A stretch of DNA of 64,000 nt, from assembly GCA_027489245.1 (NCBI GenBank), contig JAIYAC010000007.1, positions 1 to 64,000 on the forward strand, given 5' to 3'. The DNA is from Neisseriaceae bacterium. Its GTDB lineage: Bacteria; Pseudomonadota; Gammaproteobacteria; Burkholderiales; Chromobacteriaceae. This document shows positions 34,028-43,433 of the stretch, piece after piece. The stretch's first letter is position 1; each line of letters opens with the position of its first letter. A program made the position numbers and the translations under genes. The notes below the pieces were generated by a model. It worked only from the letters and a program-made list of their open reading frames with translations. It did no database searches and was not told the DNA's origin.

Positions 34028-34228
34028 ATGTTTCGCGTGCGCTTGATTTCCGACTATTTCGGCGTGGACGAGGGCGGGCCCATTCACGCCACACAAGAAG
34101 ACGCGCTGCGCGCGGCACGGCTGATGCTCAGTATTCACTCTTACCCGGTGCGGGCCGAGATCCGCCAGTTTGTGGACGACCGCTTTGTGCTGACGCGTGT
34201 CGTCGGTGTGCTGGAACGCAGCAAATAA
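34028..34228 (+). CDS. Small protein of 66 residues, function unknown
   Basis: AGGAG lies nine bases before the ATG, and a terminator follows 20 bases after the stop, so this is a single-gene transcript. The protein (MFRVRLISDYFGVDEGG, then THATQ-like and ARLMLSIHSYPVRAEIRQF) is soluble, with no Cys and no membrane segment. The predicted pattern is beta strand, helix, then strands. I do not recognise a family. Confidence 0.7.
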   Translation: MFRVRLISDYFGVDEGGPIHATQEDALRAARLMLSIHSYPVRAEIRQFVDDRFVLTRVVGVLERSK

Positions 34229-34248
34229 GCCGGTATGCACAGTGCAAC

Positions 34249-34280
34249 AGCCCCACGGCCAGACGGCGTGGGGCTTTTTG
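34249..34280 (+). terminator. Terminator after 66-residue gene
   Basis: Stem AGCCCCACG/CGTGGGGCT followed by TTTTTGTTG. Confidence 0.85.
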
Positions 34281-34291
34281 TTGTGCGCGGT

Positions 34292-35503
34292 TTATTCGTG
34301 GCGCAGCGCTTCTATCGGGTCCATGCGCGCAGCGCGGCGGGCGGGCATATAGCCGAACAGCACGCCAATGGCCGCCGAAAACAGCAGCGACAGCAGGTTG
34401 ATGGCCAGGTCGAACTGGTAGGGCACCCCCATCAGGCGGGATAGCCAGTACGAGGCTACCGTGGCCACGACCATGCCGATCATGCCACCCAGCGCCGACA
34501 GCACGACCGCCTCAATCAGAAACTGCAGCAGCACCTCGCCCTCCAGCGCGCCCACCGCCAGGCGCAGCCCGATTTCGTGCGTACGCTCGGTGACGCTGAC
34601 CAGCATGATGTTCATGATGCCGATGCCGCCCACCAGCAAGCTTACCGCCGCCACCGCGCCCAGCAAGCTGGTGAGCACCGCCATGGTGCTGGACAGGGTT
34701 TGCGCCAGCTGCTGGGTATCGAAAATATTGAAGTTGTCGTCGTCGCCCGCGGCCAGGTGGCGGCGCTCGCGCAGCAGCTGGCGCAGGCTGGCTTTCAGCG
34801 GGCCGCTATCACTGCCGGGCTGCATGGACACCAGCAAAATGCCTACCTTATGGCTGCCGGTAACGCGGCGCTGCAGCGTGCGTAGCGGCAGTAGCACCGT
34901 GTCGTCCTGGTCGCCCATGCCGCCCTGGCCCTTGGCCGCCAGTACGCCCACGACCTCGCAGGAAAACTGCCGCACGCGCAAGGGCTGCCCCTGCCCGGTT
35001 TGCCCCACGGCGTTGCCCCAGAGCTCGCGCCGCACCGTTTCGCCCACCAGGCAGACGGCGGCGCCGGCTTGTTGCTCGTTATCGGTAAACTGCCGCCCGC
35101 TGGCCAGCTGCCAGTTACCGGTGTCGAACCAGGCATTATTGCTGCCGACCAGTGTGGTGGCCCAGTGGCGGCCATTGGCCACCACCGTGGCGTTGGCGCG
35201 GCCCTGCGGGGCCACGGCGGCCACGCCGCCGATCTGGGCGAGGATGGCGTCGCTGTCGGCCTCGATAAACTGCGGCACACCGCCGCCGCCGCCACCGCCC
35301 AGACGTTGGCCGGGGCTCACCATCAGCAGGTTGGTGCCCAGGCTGGTGAGCTTGTCCTCGATAGCCCGGGTGGCGCCGTTGCCCAGTGCCACCATGGTGA
35401 TGACGGCGCTGACACCAATCACCATGCCCAGAATGGTCAGAAACGAGCGCAGCATATTGCGCCGTACCGAGCGCAGGGCCAGCATGAGTATGCTCAATAG
35501 CAT
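34292..35503 (-). CDS. MacB-type ABC transporter permease
   Basis: A 403-residue permease with one N-terminal membrane helix (LRSFLTILGMVIGVSAVITMVALG), a periplasmic domain of about 210 residues and three C-terminal helices ending with the cytoplasmic motif GYMPARRAARMDPIEALRHE. Near residue 70 it has an unusual run of seven Gly. In MacB proper, ATPase and permease are fused; here they are separate genes overlapping by ten bases. It is the last gene of the efflux operon. Confidence 0.88.
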   Translation of the reverse strand: MLLSILMLALRSVRRNMLRSFLTILGMVIGVSAVITMVALGNGATRAIEDKLTSLGTNLLMVSPGQRLGGGGGGGVPQFIEADSDAILAQIGGVAAVAPQGRANATVVANGRHWATTLVGSNNAWFDTGNWQLASGRQFTDNEQQAGAAVCLVGETVRRELWGNAVGQTGQGQPLRVRQFSCEVVGVLAAKGQGGMGDQDDTVLLPLRTLQRRVTGSHKVGILLVSMQPGSDSGPLKASLRQLLRERRHLAAGDDDNFNIFDTQQLAQTLSSTMAVLTSLLGAVAAVSLLVGGIGIMNIMLVSVTERTHEIGLRLAVGALEGEVLLQFLIEAVVLSALGGMIGMVVATVASYWLSRLMGVPYQFDLAINLLSLLFSAAIGVLFGYMPARRAARMDPIEALRHE

Positions 35504-36240
35504 CCGTTTGCCTCGCTCGGTGCTCGCGCTGCGTTGCCGGGTGTGGGGTGCGGGTTGGCCTGGTCGCTGGCGATGCGGCCATCGACAAAGCGCACCAGGC
35601 GGTGGGCGTAGCTGGCCATGTCCGGTTCGTGCGTCACCATCAGTACGGTAATGCCGTGGTCGCGGTTTAGTGCCAGCAGCAAGCCCATGATTTCCTGGCT
35701 GCGCTGTGTATCCAGGTTGCCGGTGGGCTCGTCGGCCAGCAGTACGGCGGGCTGGGTGACCATGGCGCGGGCAATGGCCACGCGCTGTTGCTGGCCGCCG
35801 GACAGCTGGGCCGGGGTGTGTTGCTCCCAGCCGGCCAGCCCCACGTCGAGCAGCGCCTGGCGTGCGGCCAAGGTGCGGGCGCGGCTGCTGTCGCCACGGT
35901 ACAGCAGTGGCAGCGCCACGTTTTCCTGCGCCGAGGTGCGCGCCAGCAGGTTGAAACCCTGAAACACAAAACCCAGGTAGCGCCGGCGCAGCCGTGCGCG
36001 CTGGTCGCGGCTTAGCGCCTCTACGTGCATGCCTTTGAACAGGTACTGCCCGCTGCTGGGGCTATCCAGGCAGCCCAGGATATTCATGGCGGTGGACTTG
36101 CCCGAGCCGCTGGGGCCCATGATGGCGACAAACTCCCCCGCGTTGACCGCCAGATCGATGGCCTGCAGCGCCAGCAGCCCGGCGGCGCCGCTACCGTAGC
36201 GTTTGCTGATGCCGCGCAGCTGGATCAGCGGCGGGTTCAT
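35494..36240 (-). CDS. MacB/LolD-type ABC transporter ATPase
   Basis: A 248-residue ATPase with Walker A GPSGSGKST, signature LSGGQQQRVAIARAM, Walker B VLLADEPTGNLD and the H-loop VTHE. The C-terminus has a 20-residue Pro/Ala-rich tail. It overlaps the adaptor gene start by four bases and the permease by ten, so all are co-translated. Confidence 0.9.
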   Translation of the reverse strand: MNPPLIQLRGISKRYGSGAAGLLALQAIDLAVNAGEFVAIMGPSGSGKSTAMNILGCLDSPSSGQYLFKGMHVEALSRDQRARLRRRYLGFVFQGFNLLARTSAQENVALPLLYRGDSSRARTLAARQALLDVGLAGWEQHTPAQLSGGQQQRVAIARAMVTQPAVLLADEPTGNLDTQRSQEIMGLLLALNRDHGITVLMVTHEPDMASYAHRLVRFVDGRIASDQANPHPTPGNAARAPSEANGCY

Positions 36241-37580
36241 GGTGTGGCGGCCGTTTTTTGTGCGGTAATCACCCGCATGCCGGCTTGCAGCTCACCGCTG
36301 ACGATTTCGGTCATGTGGCCGTCGCTGATGCCGGGCAGCACAGCGACTGCCAGCGGCACGGCGGCGCCATGCCCGGCCATGGTGGCGGGCAAGATCCAGA
36401 CGCGGCGTGCCATGGCGGTGCTGGCGTTATCGGCCGCACCTTTGCGCTGGCTTTCGGTTTTGGGCGGGCCAAAGCTGATGCCGGCAGCCAGGCCTTTTTG
36501 CACGTTGGCCGCAGCATTGCCAGGGGTGTAGCGCAGGGCGGCATTGGGCACTTGCAGCACGTTTTTGTGCTGCCTGGCCACGATGCTGGCGGTGGCGGTC
36601 ATGCCGGGGCGCAGGCTGCGGTCGCTGTTGTCTACGTCCAGATAGGTAAGGTAGGTCACCACATTGTCGGTGAGGGTGGGGCCAAACCCCACGCGGGTGA
36701 CGCGTGCCGGGAATGGCCGGCCCAGGTAGGCGCTGACGGTAAAGGTGGCTGGCTGGCCTACTTTGACATGGCCTACGTCTGCCTCGTCCACGTAGACCCA
36801 TAGCCGTAGCCGGTTCAGGCTTTCGGCCACGGTCAGCAGGGTAACGGCCTGCAGCGAGGCGGCCACGGTATTGCCCGGGTCGACCGAGCGGGTCAGCACC
36901 ACGCCGTCGGCCGGGGCGCGGATGGCGGCCTTGGCCAGGTTGGTCTGGTCGGTGGACAGCGCCGCCAGCGCATCATTGATACCGGCTTGCGTGCTGGTGT
37001 GCTCGGCCTGGGCGCGTGCCAGCGTGGCGCGTGTGCTGTCCAGCTCGGCCTGGGCGGGCACCTTGCTACCCGACAGGCGCGCTACCGCTTCCTGGCGCGC
37101 CAGCATGGCGCTGGCTTCGGCCTGCGTGGCAGCGCTTTGCTGGTGCCGTGCGCGGGCGGCGGCCAGCGCCGCCTGCGAGCGCTGTATCTGGTCGTGCAGC
37201 CTGGCGGTATCCAGCTCTACCAGCACCTGGCCGCGCTTGATCTGGTCATTCACGTCCACGTTCACCTTCAACACCGTGCCGGATAGCTCGCTGCCGATAT
37301 TGATGGCGCGGGTGGGCTGGACGGTGCCGTTGGCCGTTACGGTCAGGGTAATGTCGCCGCGCCCCACGGTGACGGTGCTGTAGCTGGGCGCGGCGCGTGC
37401 CGCGCGTGCCTTCCACCACCAGGCCAGGCCGCCTGCGGCCAACAGTAGCGCGGCCACGGCCAGCCACAGCCAGCGGCGCAGGTACCAGGGCCGGTGCGGT
37501 GGTTCGCCCAGCAGTTCGCCCAGCGCAGGGTCGGGCGGTGGGCTGGCGGGGGCGGCGGTAACGGGGGTGGTGGGGGTCAT
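36237..37580 (-). CDS. MacA-type periplasmic adaptor (membrane fusion) protein
   Basis: A 447-residue protein. A Pro-rich cytoplasmic N-terminus precedes one membrane helix (about 36-56, LWLAVAALLLAAGGLAWWW). The lipoyl half-motifs surround a coiled-coil hairpin (about 135-215, ARLHDQIQRSQAALAAARARHQQ), followed by beta-barrel segments (VDEADVGHVKVGQPATFTV). The C-terminal region has an inserted segment, FGPPKTESQRKGAADNAST. It bridges the ABC pump and the outer membrane protein. It overlaps both neighbours by four bases. Confidence 0.88.
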   Translation of the reverse strand: MTPTTPVTAAPASPPPDPALGELLGEPPHRPWYLRRWLWLAVAALLLAAGGLAWWWKARAARAAPSYSTVTVGRGDITLTVTANGTVQPTRAINIGSELSGTVLKVNVDVNDQIKRGQVLVELDTARLHDQIQRSQAALAAARARHQQSAATQAEASAMLARQEAVARLSGSKVPAQAELDSTRATLARAQAEHTSTQAGINDALAALSTDQTNLAKAAIRAPADGVVLTRSVDPGNTVAASLQAVTLLTVAESLNRLRLWVYVDEADVGHVKVGQPATFTVSAYLGRPFPARVTRVGFGPTLTDNVVTYLTYLDVDNSDRSLRPGMTATASIVARQHKNVLQVPNAALRYTPGNAAANVQKGLAAGISFGPPKTESQRKGAADNASTAMARRVWILPATMAGHGAAVPLAVAVLPGISDGHMTEIVSGELQAGMRVITAQKTAATP

Positions 37581-39061
37581 GGTGGTGTTCCCGGGGTGAC
37601 GGGGCGCCAGCCACCCCCTAGTGCGGTGAACAGGCGGATATGGTCGCTGGCGATATCGGCCTGGCCGCTGGCCAGGCTGTCTTGTGCGGCCAACTGTGTG
37701 CGTTGGGTTTCTTGTACGTTCTGGAAATCGATCAGCCCGCTGTCGTAGCGTTGGCGCGCCAGCTGGGCTGCGCGCGCGGCGGCATCGGCTGCCTGCTGCA
37801 GGCTGGCTACGCGCCGCTGGTTGCCACGCAGGGCGGCCAGCGCATCTTCTACCTGCTGCAGCGCGCTGAGTACCGCGCCACGGTAGGCCAGCTGCGCTTG
37901 CGCCAGTGCCGCTTGCTGTACGCCGACTTGTGCACGCAGGGCACCGCCGTCAAAAACCGGCAGTGTGATGCTGGCCAGCAGGCTGCCCAGCACGGCGCCT
38001 GCGTGGCTCAGGCCGCCAGCGGTGGCAGCCTCCACGCCTAGCGAGCCGCCAATGGCAAAGTCGGGCCAGCGTAGCGCCTGTGCCTGCCCCACGCGTGCGA
38101 GCGCGGCTGCTATCTGGTATTCGGCCGCGCGAATATCAGCACGCTGGCGCAGGGTGTCGGCGGGAATGGCCAGGGTAATACGCCCGCGCACGAGCGGTAT
38201 CACGCCAGCCAGGCGCGGGTCGCGCAGCGCCGGCAGGCTGGCGGGGGGCTGGCCGGTGAGCACCGCCAGTGCGTGCTGGCTTTGTTCTATGCTGCTGGCC
38301 AGTGCAGGCAGCAGCGCCTGGTTTTGCGCGGTGGCGGCCTGCGCTTGTTCGGCCTCCAGCGCACCCAGCAAGCCGGCTTGCTGGCGCCAGCGGGTAAGCT
38401 GCAGCACTTCCTGTTGGCTGGCTAGGTTCTGTACGGCAATGGCCAACCGTGCCTGCGCGCTGCGCAGCAGCAGGTACTGCTGCGCGACCTCGGCCGCGAG
38501 TTGCACCTGTACGTCGCCCAGGCTGGCCTGGCTGGCAGCCACGCTGGCGTCGCCGGCGGCCAGCGCCGCACGTTGGCCGCCAAACAGGTCGATAGCCCAG
38601 CTGGCATTCAGCCCCGCCTGCAAACGGCTGCCTGTGCTATGGCCACCCGCGCTGCCGCGTTGTGCTGATGCGGTGGCACCCAGTGCCGGCCACATGGCGG
38701 CGGCTGCCACATCGCGTAATGCTTGCGCCTGTTGTAACGCTGCCTGTGCGCCCTGCAGGCGGGTATTGGCCAGCAGCGTCTGGCGTACCAGTGCGGCCAA
38801 CTGCGGGTCGTCAAAGCGCAGCCACCAGTCGGCCAGTGGCGTGCCCGCTACGCGCAGATCACCCGCCATCATGGCATCGTCGCTGGACCAGTTGGCCGGC
38901 AGCATCAGCGCGGCGGCTGCTGGTTCTTGCGGCAGTAGCGTGCTACAGGCCTGCAGCGTGCACACCAGCGCCGGTAGCGCATGCCGAGCCGCCGCCAGCA
39001 GGCTGGTATAGCCAGGGGGGATGCGGCTACAGCGCGGGTGGCGGGGGTGTGGGCTTGTCAT
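37577..39061 (-). CDS. NodT-family outer membrane efflux lipoprotein
   Basis: A 494-residue TolC-like protein with two repeated efflux-protein domains. The likely lipid site is Cys39 in TLQACSTL, after an unusually long, basic N-terminus. The NodT-type start DWWLRFDDPQLAALVRQTLLANTRL and GSLLASITLPVFDGGALRAQV are clear. First gene of the operon outer-membrane channel - adaptor - ATPase - permease, a complete tripartite exporter. The substrate may be a macrolide, a peptide or a siderophore; the sequence does not tell. Confidence 0.88.
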   Translation of the reverse strand: MTSPHPRHPRCSRIPPGYTSLLAAARHALPALVCTLQACSTLLPQEPAAAALMLPANWSSDDAMMAGDLRVAGTPLADWWLRFDDPQLAALVRQTLLANTRLQGAQAALQQAQALRDVAAAAMWPALGATASAQRGSAGGHSTGSRLQAGLNASWAIDLFGGQRAALAAGDASVAASQASLGDVQVQLAAEVAQQYLLLRSAQARLAIAVQNLASQQEVLQLTRWRQQAGLLGALEAEQAQAATAQNQALLPALASSIEQSQHALAVLTGQPPASLPALRDPRLAGVIPLVRGRITLAIPADTLRQRADIRAAEYQIAAALARVGQAQALRWPDFAIGGSLGVEAATAGGLSHAGAVLGSLLASITLPVFDGGALRAQVGVQQAALAQAQLAYRGAVLSALQQVEDALAALRGNQRRVASLQQAADAAARAAQLARQRYDSGLIDFQNVQETQRTQLAAQDSLASGQADIASDHIRLFTALGGGWRPVTPGTPP

Positions 39062-39285
39062 GTGACGGTGCTCGTGAAGGTAAGACTGGGTTCACGAGGG
39101 TTATAAACGGGTGGTGCAGGCTGGTCTGTTCGGCAGCGCACGTGTGCTGAGCTGGCTACGGCAGCGCTATGAAAAATACAGCAGCGGGGTGGGCAGTGCG
39201 GGAAGCAGACGGGTGAGGATGCAGTGTGAAACGGGGTATTGCAGGGCGCTGTGGCCACGGCGGCTTGGCCATGACAAGGGGAGGG

Positions 39286-39362
39286 TGGCGTACCCGACTG
39301 GAGTCGAACCAGCGACCTTCAGCTTCGGAGGCTGACACTCTATCCAACTGAGCTACGGGTAC
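39286..39362 (-). tRNA. tRNA-Arg (anticodon CCG), CCA encoded
   Basis: The minus-strand sequence folds as a tRNA with acceptor GTACCCG/CGGGTAC, D-arm AGCTCAGTTGGATAGAG and T-loop GGTTCGACTCC. The anticodon loop CTCCGAA gives CCG. CCA is encoded (TGG at 39286-39288). The 224 bases between this and the efflux operon start at 39061 show no gene. Confidence 0.95.
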
Positions 39363-39375
39363 ACGCAAGCCGCGC

Positions 39376-39405
39376 AATATAGCCCATGCATGGTGTTTTC
39401 GTCTA
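39376..39405 (-). promoter_or_regulatory. Probable promoter of tRNA-Arg
   Basis: On the minus strand TAGACG (39405-39400), an 18-base spacer and TATATT (39381-39376), 13 bases ahead of the mature 5' end. Confidence 0.55.
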
Positions 39406-39444
39406 GCGCCATTGCGTTTGCGCAAACATTATCGATGGGACATT

Positions 39445-39472
39445 TTGCCGCAGCAGGGCTTTGCCGTATAAT
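39445..39472 (+). promoter_or_regulatory. Promoter of the dihaem cytochrome gene
   Basis: TTGCCG (39445-39450), a 16-base spacer and a perfect TATAAT (39467-39472), giving a 5' untranslated region of about 40 bases. Confidence 0.65.
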
Positions 39473-39517
39473 TTCCCTATTCTTCGGATTGTCATTATTA
39501 ATTCAGGTGAGGCAGGA

Positions 39518-40258
39518 ATGAGCAACGAAACCAAAGCCCCAGGCAAGATCGTGCCGGTTTTGCTGGGTGTTGTCGTGCTGTTGGTAGTAGCAGTCTATCT
39601 GCTGGCCAAATTGGCCACCGGCGGCTTTGATGTCAACGCAGAAGTGATGACCAAGGAAGCTGTGGCTGCCCGCCTGAAGCCGGTTGGTGAAGCCAAGGCT
39701 AGCGATGCACCTCCGGGGATGAAAACCGGTCAGCAAGTGTACGAAGGTATCTGTATTACCTGTCACGGCGCCGGCCTGGCTGGCGCGCCCAAGTTTGCTG
39801 ATGCAGGTGCCTGGGGTGCGCGTGTAGCCAAAGGCTGGGATACCCTGACACTGCATGCCCTGCAAGGCTTTAATGCCATGCCGGCCAAAGGTGGTGCGGC
39901 AGACCTGACCGACGACGAAGTAAAACGCGCCGTGGCCTATATGGGCAACGCTGCCGGTGGCAAGTTTACCGAGCCGCCAGTAGGGGGTGCTGCCGCTGCC
40001 GGTGCACCGCTGGACCCGGCAGTAGTGGGCAAGAAAGTGTATGAAGGTGTGTGTGTAGCCTGCCACGCTACGGGTGCCGCTGGCGCGCCGAAATTTGGCG
40101 ACAAGGCTGCCTGGGGCCCGCGTCTGGGTAAAGGCCTGGATGGTCTGGTTGCTTCGGCTACCAAAGGCCTGAACGCCATGCCGCCTAAAGGTGGTTTCAC
40201 CGGTTCGGATGAAGAGTTCAAGGCTGCCGTGACTTACCTGACCAACGCGGCCAAGTAA
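39518..40258 (+). CDS. Membrane-anchored dihaem cytochrome c (c5 family)
   Basis: A 246-residue protein with one uncleaved N-terminal helix (VPVLLGVVVLLVVAVYLLAKLA) and two similar cytochrome c domains. Each has a haem site: CITCH near residue 86 and CVACH near residue 187. The distal Met ligands are in the NAMPAKGG and NAMPPKGG repeats. The domains are joined by a Gly/Ala/Pro linker. This is the c5-type electron donor seen in Neisseriales, carrying electrons to terminal oxidases or nitrite reductase. GGCAGGA precedes the ATG at 39518. Confidence 0.9.
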   Translation: MSNETKAPGKIVPVLLGVVVLLVVAVYLLAKLATGGFDVNAEVMTKEAVAARLKPVGEAKASDAPPGMKTGQQVYEGICITCHGAGLAGAPKFADAGAWGARVAKGWDTLTLHALQGFNAMPAKGGAADLTDDEVKRAVAYMGNAAGGKFTEPPVGGAAAAGAPLDPAVVGKKVYEGVCVACHATGAAGAPKFGDKAAWGPRLGKGLDGLVASATKGLNAMPPKGGFTGSDEEFKAAVTYLTNAAK

Positions 40259-40297
40259 GCCATACGCTGTACCGCCACTGCGCGGTGCGGTTGTACA

Positions 40298-40338
40298 AAA
40301 CAAACCCTGTTTGCATACGCAAGCAGGGTTTGTTTTTT
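40298..40338 (+). terminator. Terminator after cytochrome gene
   Basis: AAACAAACCCTG/CAGGGTTTGTTT, a 12-bp stem, followed by a T-run. Confidence 0.9.
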
Positions 40339-40391
40339 TGGTCGGCGTATCCGTGCGTTGCGCTGCCCGATACGCTGTAAGGGCCGGCTGC

Positions 40392-41171
40392 CTATTTCAT
40401 ACTGCCGCGCAGGCTGCTTAACACCTGGTCGGCTGCATCGACACGAATCAGCCCTTGGCGCGGGTATTCCAGGTCCACTATCACAAAAACGGCCAGGGCC
40501 ATGATGGCGGCAAATACCACAATATGCAGCCAGCTGCGGTGTATGTTGGCTGCCGTATCAAAGCCAATCAGCAGCGCGCCGACCAATACCAGAAAGCCCA
40601 GCAGCAGGTATACCACCAAAGGCGGGTGATTCTGGCTGGCCATGGCACGCGTGGTGGTGATGTCGAACATCTCGTTCAAGGCCGGCAAGAGCAGCATGGC
40701 GGCTTGTGGTGCCGCCAGGGGGTGCTGGCTGGCGGCCAGTGCCTGTTGCCAGATCCGGTTTTGCAGGGCAGTGGTGGTGGCCTGCTCTTGCTGCTGTAGC
40801 GCGCTCTGCTTGCCGTGGCGGTAGGCGGTACTGCGTAGCTCGGTGTAGTGGCGGAACGCTTGCCGTAGTGGGCCCTGGTTGGCCGCAGGCAGCAGGTCTA
40901 GCCGTAGCCAGGCCGTGCCAATGGCGTTGGCTTCCTGGGTAATCAGGTGGCGGCGTGCTTCAAAGCGCTCGGCCGCACCGGAGAAAGTGAAGGCAATCAG
41001 CAGGCCCATCAGGCCGAATACCGCCGCTTCGGCGGCGCCGGCACCTTTGGCGGGGTCTTCGGCACCCTGGCGCTGGCGTGCACGGCCGATACGCCGGCCT
41101 AGCTCGTAAAACAGCAGCATGCCGATAAACAGGCTGCTGCCGACCAGGGTGGTAGTGAGGGTCAGGTCCAT
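40392..41171 (-). CDS. DUF4239-like membrane protein
   Basis: A 259-residue protein with two N-terminal helices (VGSSLFIGMLLFYELG and VFGLMGLLIAFTFSGAAERF), a helical soluble part, and two C-terminal helices (VVYLLLGFLVLVGALLIGF and IVVFAAIMALAVFVIVDL). The pattern FGLMGLLIAFTFSGAAERFEARR and the DLEYPRQGLIRV end are those of the bestrophin-like DUF4239 family. Function is unknown. An uptake-like repeat lies at 40876. Confidence 0.7.
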   Translation of the reverse strand: MDLTLTTTLVGSSLFIGMLLFYELGRRIGRARQRQGAEDPAKGAGAAEAAVFGLMGLLIAFTFSGAAERFEARRHLITQEANAIGTAWLRLDLLPAANQGPLRQAFRHYTELRSTAYRHGKQSALQQQEQATTTALQNRIWQQALAASQHPLAAPQAAMLLLPALNEMFDITTTRAMASQNHPPLVVYLLLGFLVLVGALLIGFDTAANIHRSWLHIVVFAAIMALAVFVIVDLEYPRQGLIRVDAADQVLSSLRGSMK

Positions 41172-41261
41172 GGGCGCTCTTGATGTATCGTTATTGAATT
41201 TCGATAATCAGTGTGAGAGCGCAAGAAGTACTTTGTAAAGCGCAGGGCGGCCAGCCCCAGG

Positions 41262-43286
41262 CTACTGCGCTTTATCGTCGGTTTTTTGCACTTTGCTGCC
41301 CAGCATGGCCGTCAGGTTAGCCAGGCGGCTTTTGCCTTCGGTTTTGCTGACGATGGGTTCGCCGCCTTTTTTACCGAAGTGGCGCAGGTCGTCGCCGTTG
41401 ATTTCGCCGATAAAGCGCGACGGCTCGACAAACAGCCATTCGCCGGCGCGGCGGCGCTTCACGCAGTAGGTCAGGGTAAGGCTGCGTTGGGCGCGGGTAA
41501 TGCCCACGTACATCAGGCGGCGTTCTTCTTCCACCATGCCGTTATCGACCGATTCGCTATGCGGCAGGATACCTTCCTCGCAGCCCACCAGAAACACGTG
41601 CGGGTACTCCAGGCCTTTGGAGGCGTGCAGGGTGGACATGTGCACGGCGTCGACATCGCCCTCGTCGCGGCCTTCCAGCATGGTAATCAGCGCAATGGTC
41701 TGGGTGAGCTCGATCAGGTTCTTGCTGTCGGCCTCGCCCTTGCGCTGTAGCCAGGCCACCAGCTCGAACACGTTTTTCCATTTGCTTTCTGCGGCCTTGG
41801 GGCTGTCTTCGCTGTCGTACAGCCAGGCTTCGAAGCCGATGACTTTCAGCATGTCCATCACCAGCTCGCCGGCCGGTTCACGCGTGGCGCGGTATTGCAG
41901 GCTGGTGATAAAACGGCAGAAGTCTTCCAGCGGCTTGAGCTGAGCGTCCTGCACCTGTACGCGAAAGCCCGGCTCGCCCGCGCTGGCAAACAGGCTTTTG
42001 TCGAACAGCGCGGCGCTGGCGCCCAGTTTTTCCAGCGTGGTGGCGCCCACACCGCGTTTGGGCGTGGTGAGTGCGCGGATAAACGCCGGGTCGTCGTCCG
42101 GGTTGGCAATCAGCCGCAGGTAGGCCAGCACGTCCTTGATTTCCGGCTTGTCGAAGAAGCTCTGCCCGCCGGCCATCTGGTAGGGGATGCGCTGGTTGCG
42201 CAGCACGGTTTCAAACACGCGGGACTGATAATTGCCGCGGTATAAGATGGCGTAGTCTTTAAATTCGGTGCGGTATTCGAATTTGTGCGCCAACAGGCGC
42301 TGTACTACGATTTCGGCCTCGTGGTCTTCGTCCTTGCACATCACGGCGTGAATGGGCTCGCCCAGGCCCAGCTCGCTCCATAGCTGCTTTTCGAACAGTT
42401 TGGGGTTGTTGGAGATCACCGAGTTGGCCGCACGCAGGATGCGCGCGGTAGAGCGGTAGTTTTGCTCCAGCTTCACGATTTTCAGCGCCGGGAAGTCGTG
42501 CTGCAGCAGGCGCAGGTTTTCCATATTGGCGCCGCGCCAGGCGTAGATGCTCTGGTCGTCGTCGCCCACGGCGGTAAACAGGCCGCGCACGCCGGCCAGC
42601 AGCTTCACCAGCAGGTACTGGCAGGTGTTGGTGTCCTGGTATTCGTCGATCAGCAGGTAGCGCAGGCGGCCTTGCCATTTGATCAGCACCTCGGGGTGGG
42701 TCTGGAACAGCCCCACCGGCAGGCGGATCAGGTCGTCGAAGTCCATGGCCTGGTAGGCCATCAGCGTGGCCTGGTAGGCGCTGTAGGTGGTGGCGCAGAT
42801 GCGGTCGAATTCGTTATCGGCCGCCGCCAGCGCGGCGTCGGCGTCCAGCAGCTCGTTTTTCCACAGCGAGATGCGGCTTTGTACCTTGCGCACCTCGTCC
42901 TTGTGCGTGCTTTTCAGAATGTCCGAGATGATCTTGGCGGCGTCGTAGCTGTCCAGGATGGAAAACTGTGTTTTGTAGCCCAGGTGCGGCGCTTCCTGGC
43001 GCAGGATGTGCATACCCAGCGAGTGGAACGTGGACACGGTAATGCCCTTCAGCTCGCGGCTTTCCATCAGCTTGCCCACGCGCTCCAGCATTTCGCGCGC
43101 CGCCTTGTTGGTAAAGGTAATGGCGGCGATATGCTTGGCCTGGTAGCCGCATTCGCGGATCAGGTGGCAGATCTTCTGGGTAATGACGCGGGTTTTGCCC
43201 GAGCCGGCACCCGCCAGCACCAGCAGGGGGCCGTCTACGTATTTGATGGCGTCGCGTTGGGGCGGGTTCAGTTGCAGCAGGGACAT
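41262..43286 (-). CDS. rep: ATP-dependent DNA helicase Rep
   Basis: A 674-residue UvrD-family helicase. Walker A is VLAGAGSGKTRVITQKI, motif II YLLIDEYQDTNTCQYLL, motif III VGDDDQSIYAWRGAN, motif V STLHASKGLEYPHVFLVGCEEG and motif VI RRLMYVGITRAQR. Length and LNPPQRDAIKYVDGPLLVLAG at the start fit Rep better than UvrD. Rep helps forks pass protein blocks. The C-terminal extension is short and Lys-rich. One uptake-like repeat lies at 42421. Confidence 0.92.
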   Translation of the reverse strand: MSLLQLNPPQRDAIKYVDGPLLVLAGAGSGKTRVITQKICHLIRECGYQAKHIAAITFTNKAAREMLERVGKLMESRELKGITVSTFHSLGMHILRQEAPHLGYKTQFSILDSYDAAKIISDILKSTHKDEVRKVQSRISLWKNELLDADAALAAADNEFDRICATTYSAYQATLMAYQAMDFDDLIRLPVGLFQTHPEVLIKWQGRLRYLLIDEYQDTNTCQYLLVKLLAGVRGLFTAVGDDDQSIYAWRGANMENLRLLQHDFPALKIVKLEQNYRSTARILRAANSVISNNPKLFEKQLWSELGLGEPIHAVMCKDEDHEAEIVVQRLLAHKFEYRTEFKDYAILYRGNYQSRVFETVLRNQRIPYQMAGGQSFFDKPEIKDVLAYLRLIANPDDDPAFIRALTTPKRGVGATTLEKLGASAALFDKSLFASAGEPGFRVQVQDAQLKPLEDFCRFITSLQYRATREPAGELVMDMLKVIGFEAWLYDSEDSPKAAESKWKNVFELVAWLQRKGEADSKNLIELTQTIALITMLEGRDEGDVDAVHMSTLHASKGLEYPHVFLVGCEEGILPHSESVDNGMVEEERRLMYVGITRAQRSLTLTYCVKRRRAGEWLFVEPSRFIGEINGDDLRHFGKKGGEPIVSKTEGKSRLANLTAMLGSKVQKTDDKAQ

Positions 43287-43433
43287 GGGGCGTCGTCAAT
43301 CTTTCATGGACAGCGCGCATTGTAGCGCATGGCCGCCCCTGCGCAGCGGCGACGGCAAGCGGCGCATCCATTATCATCTGGCTGGCGGCATGCGCTATGG
43401 CCAACCCGGCCGCGATCTGTACAGGAAAAACAC

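Noticed and set aside
39286-39362. tRNA-Arg as an integration site for a mobile island
   Set aside because: No integrase, no repeated tRNA 3' end and no composition shift next to it.
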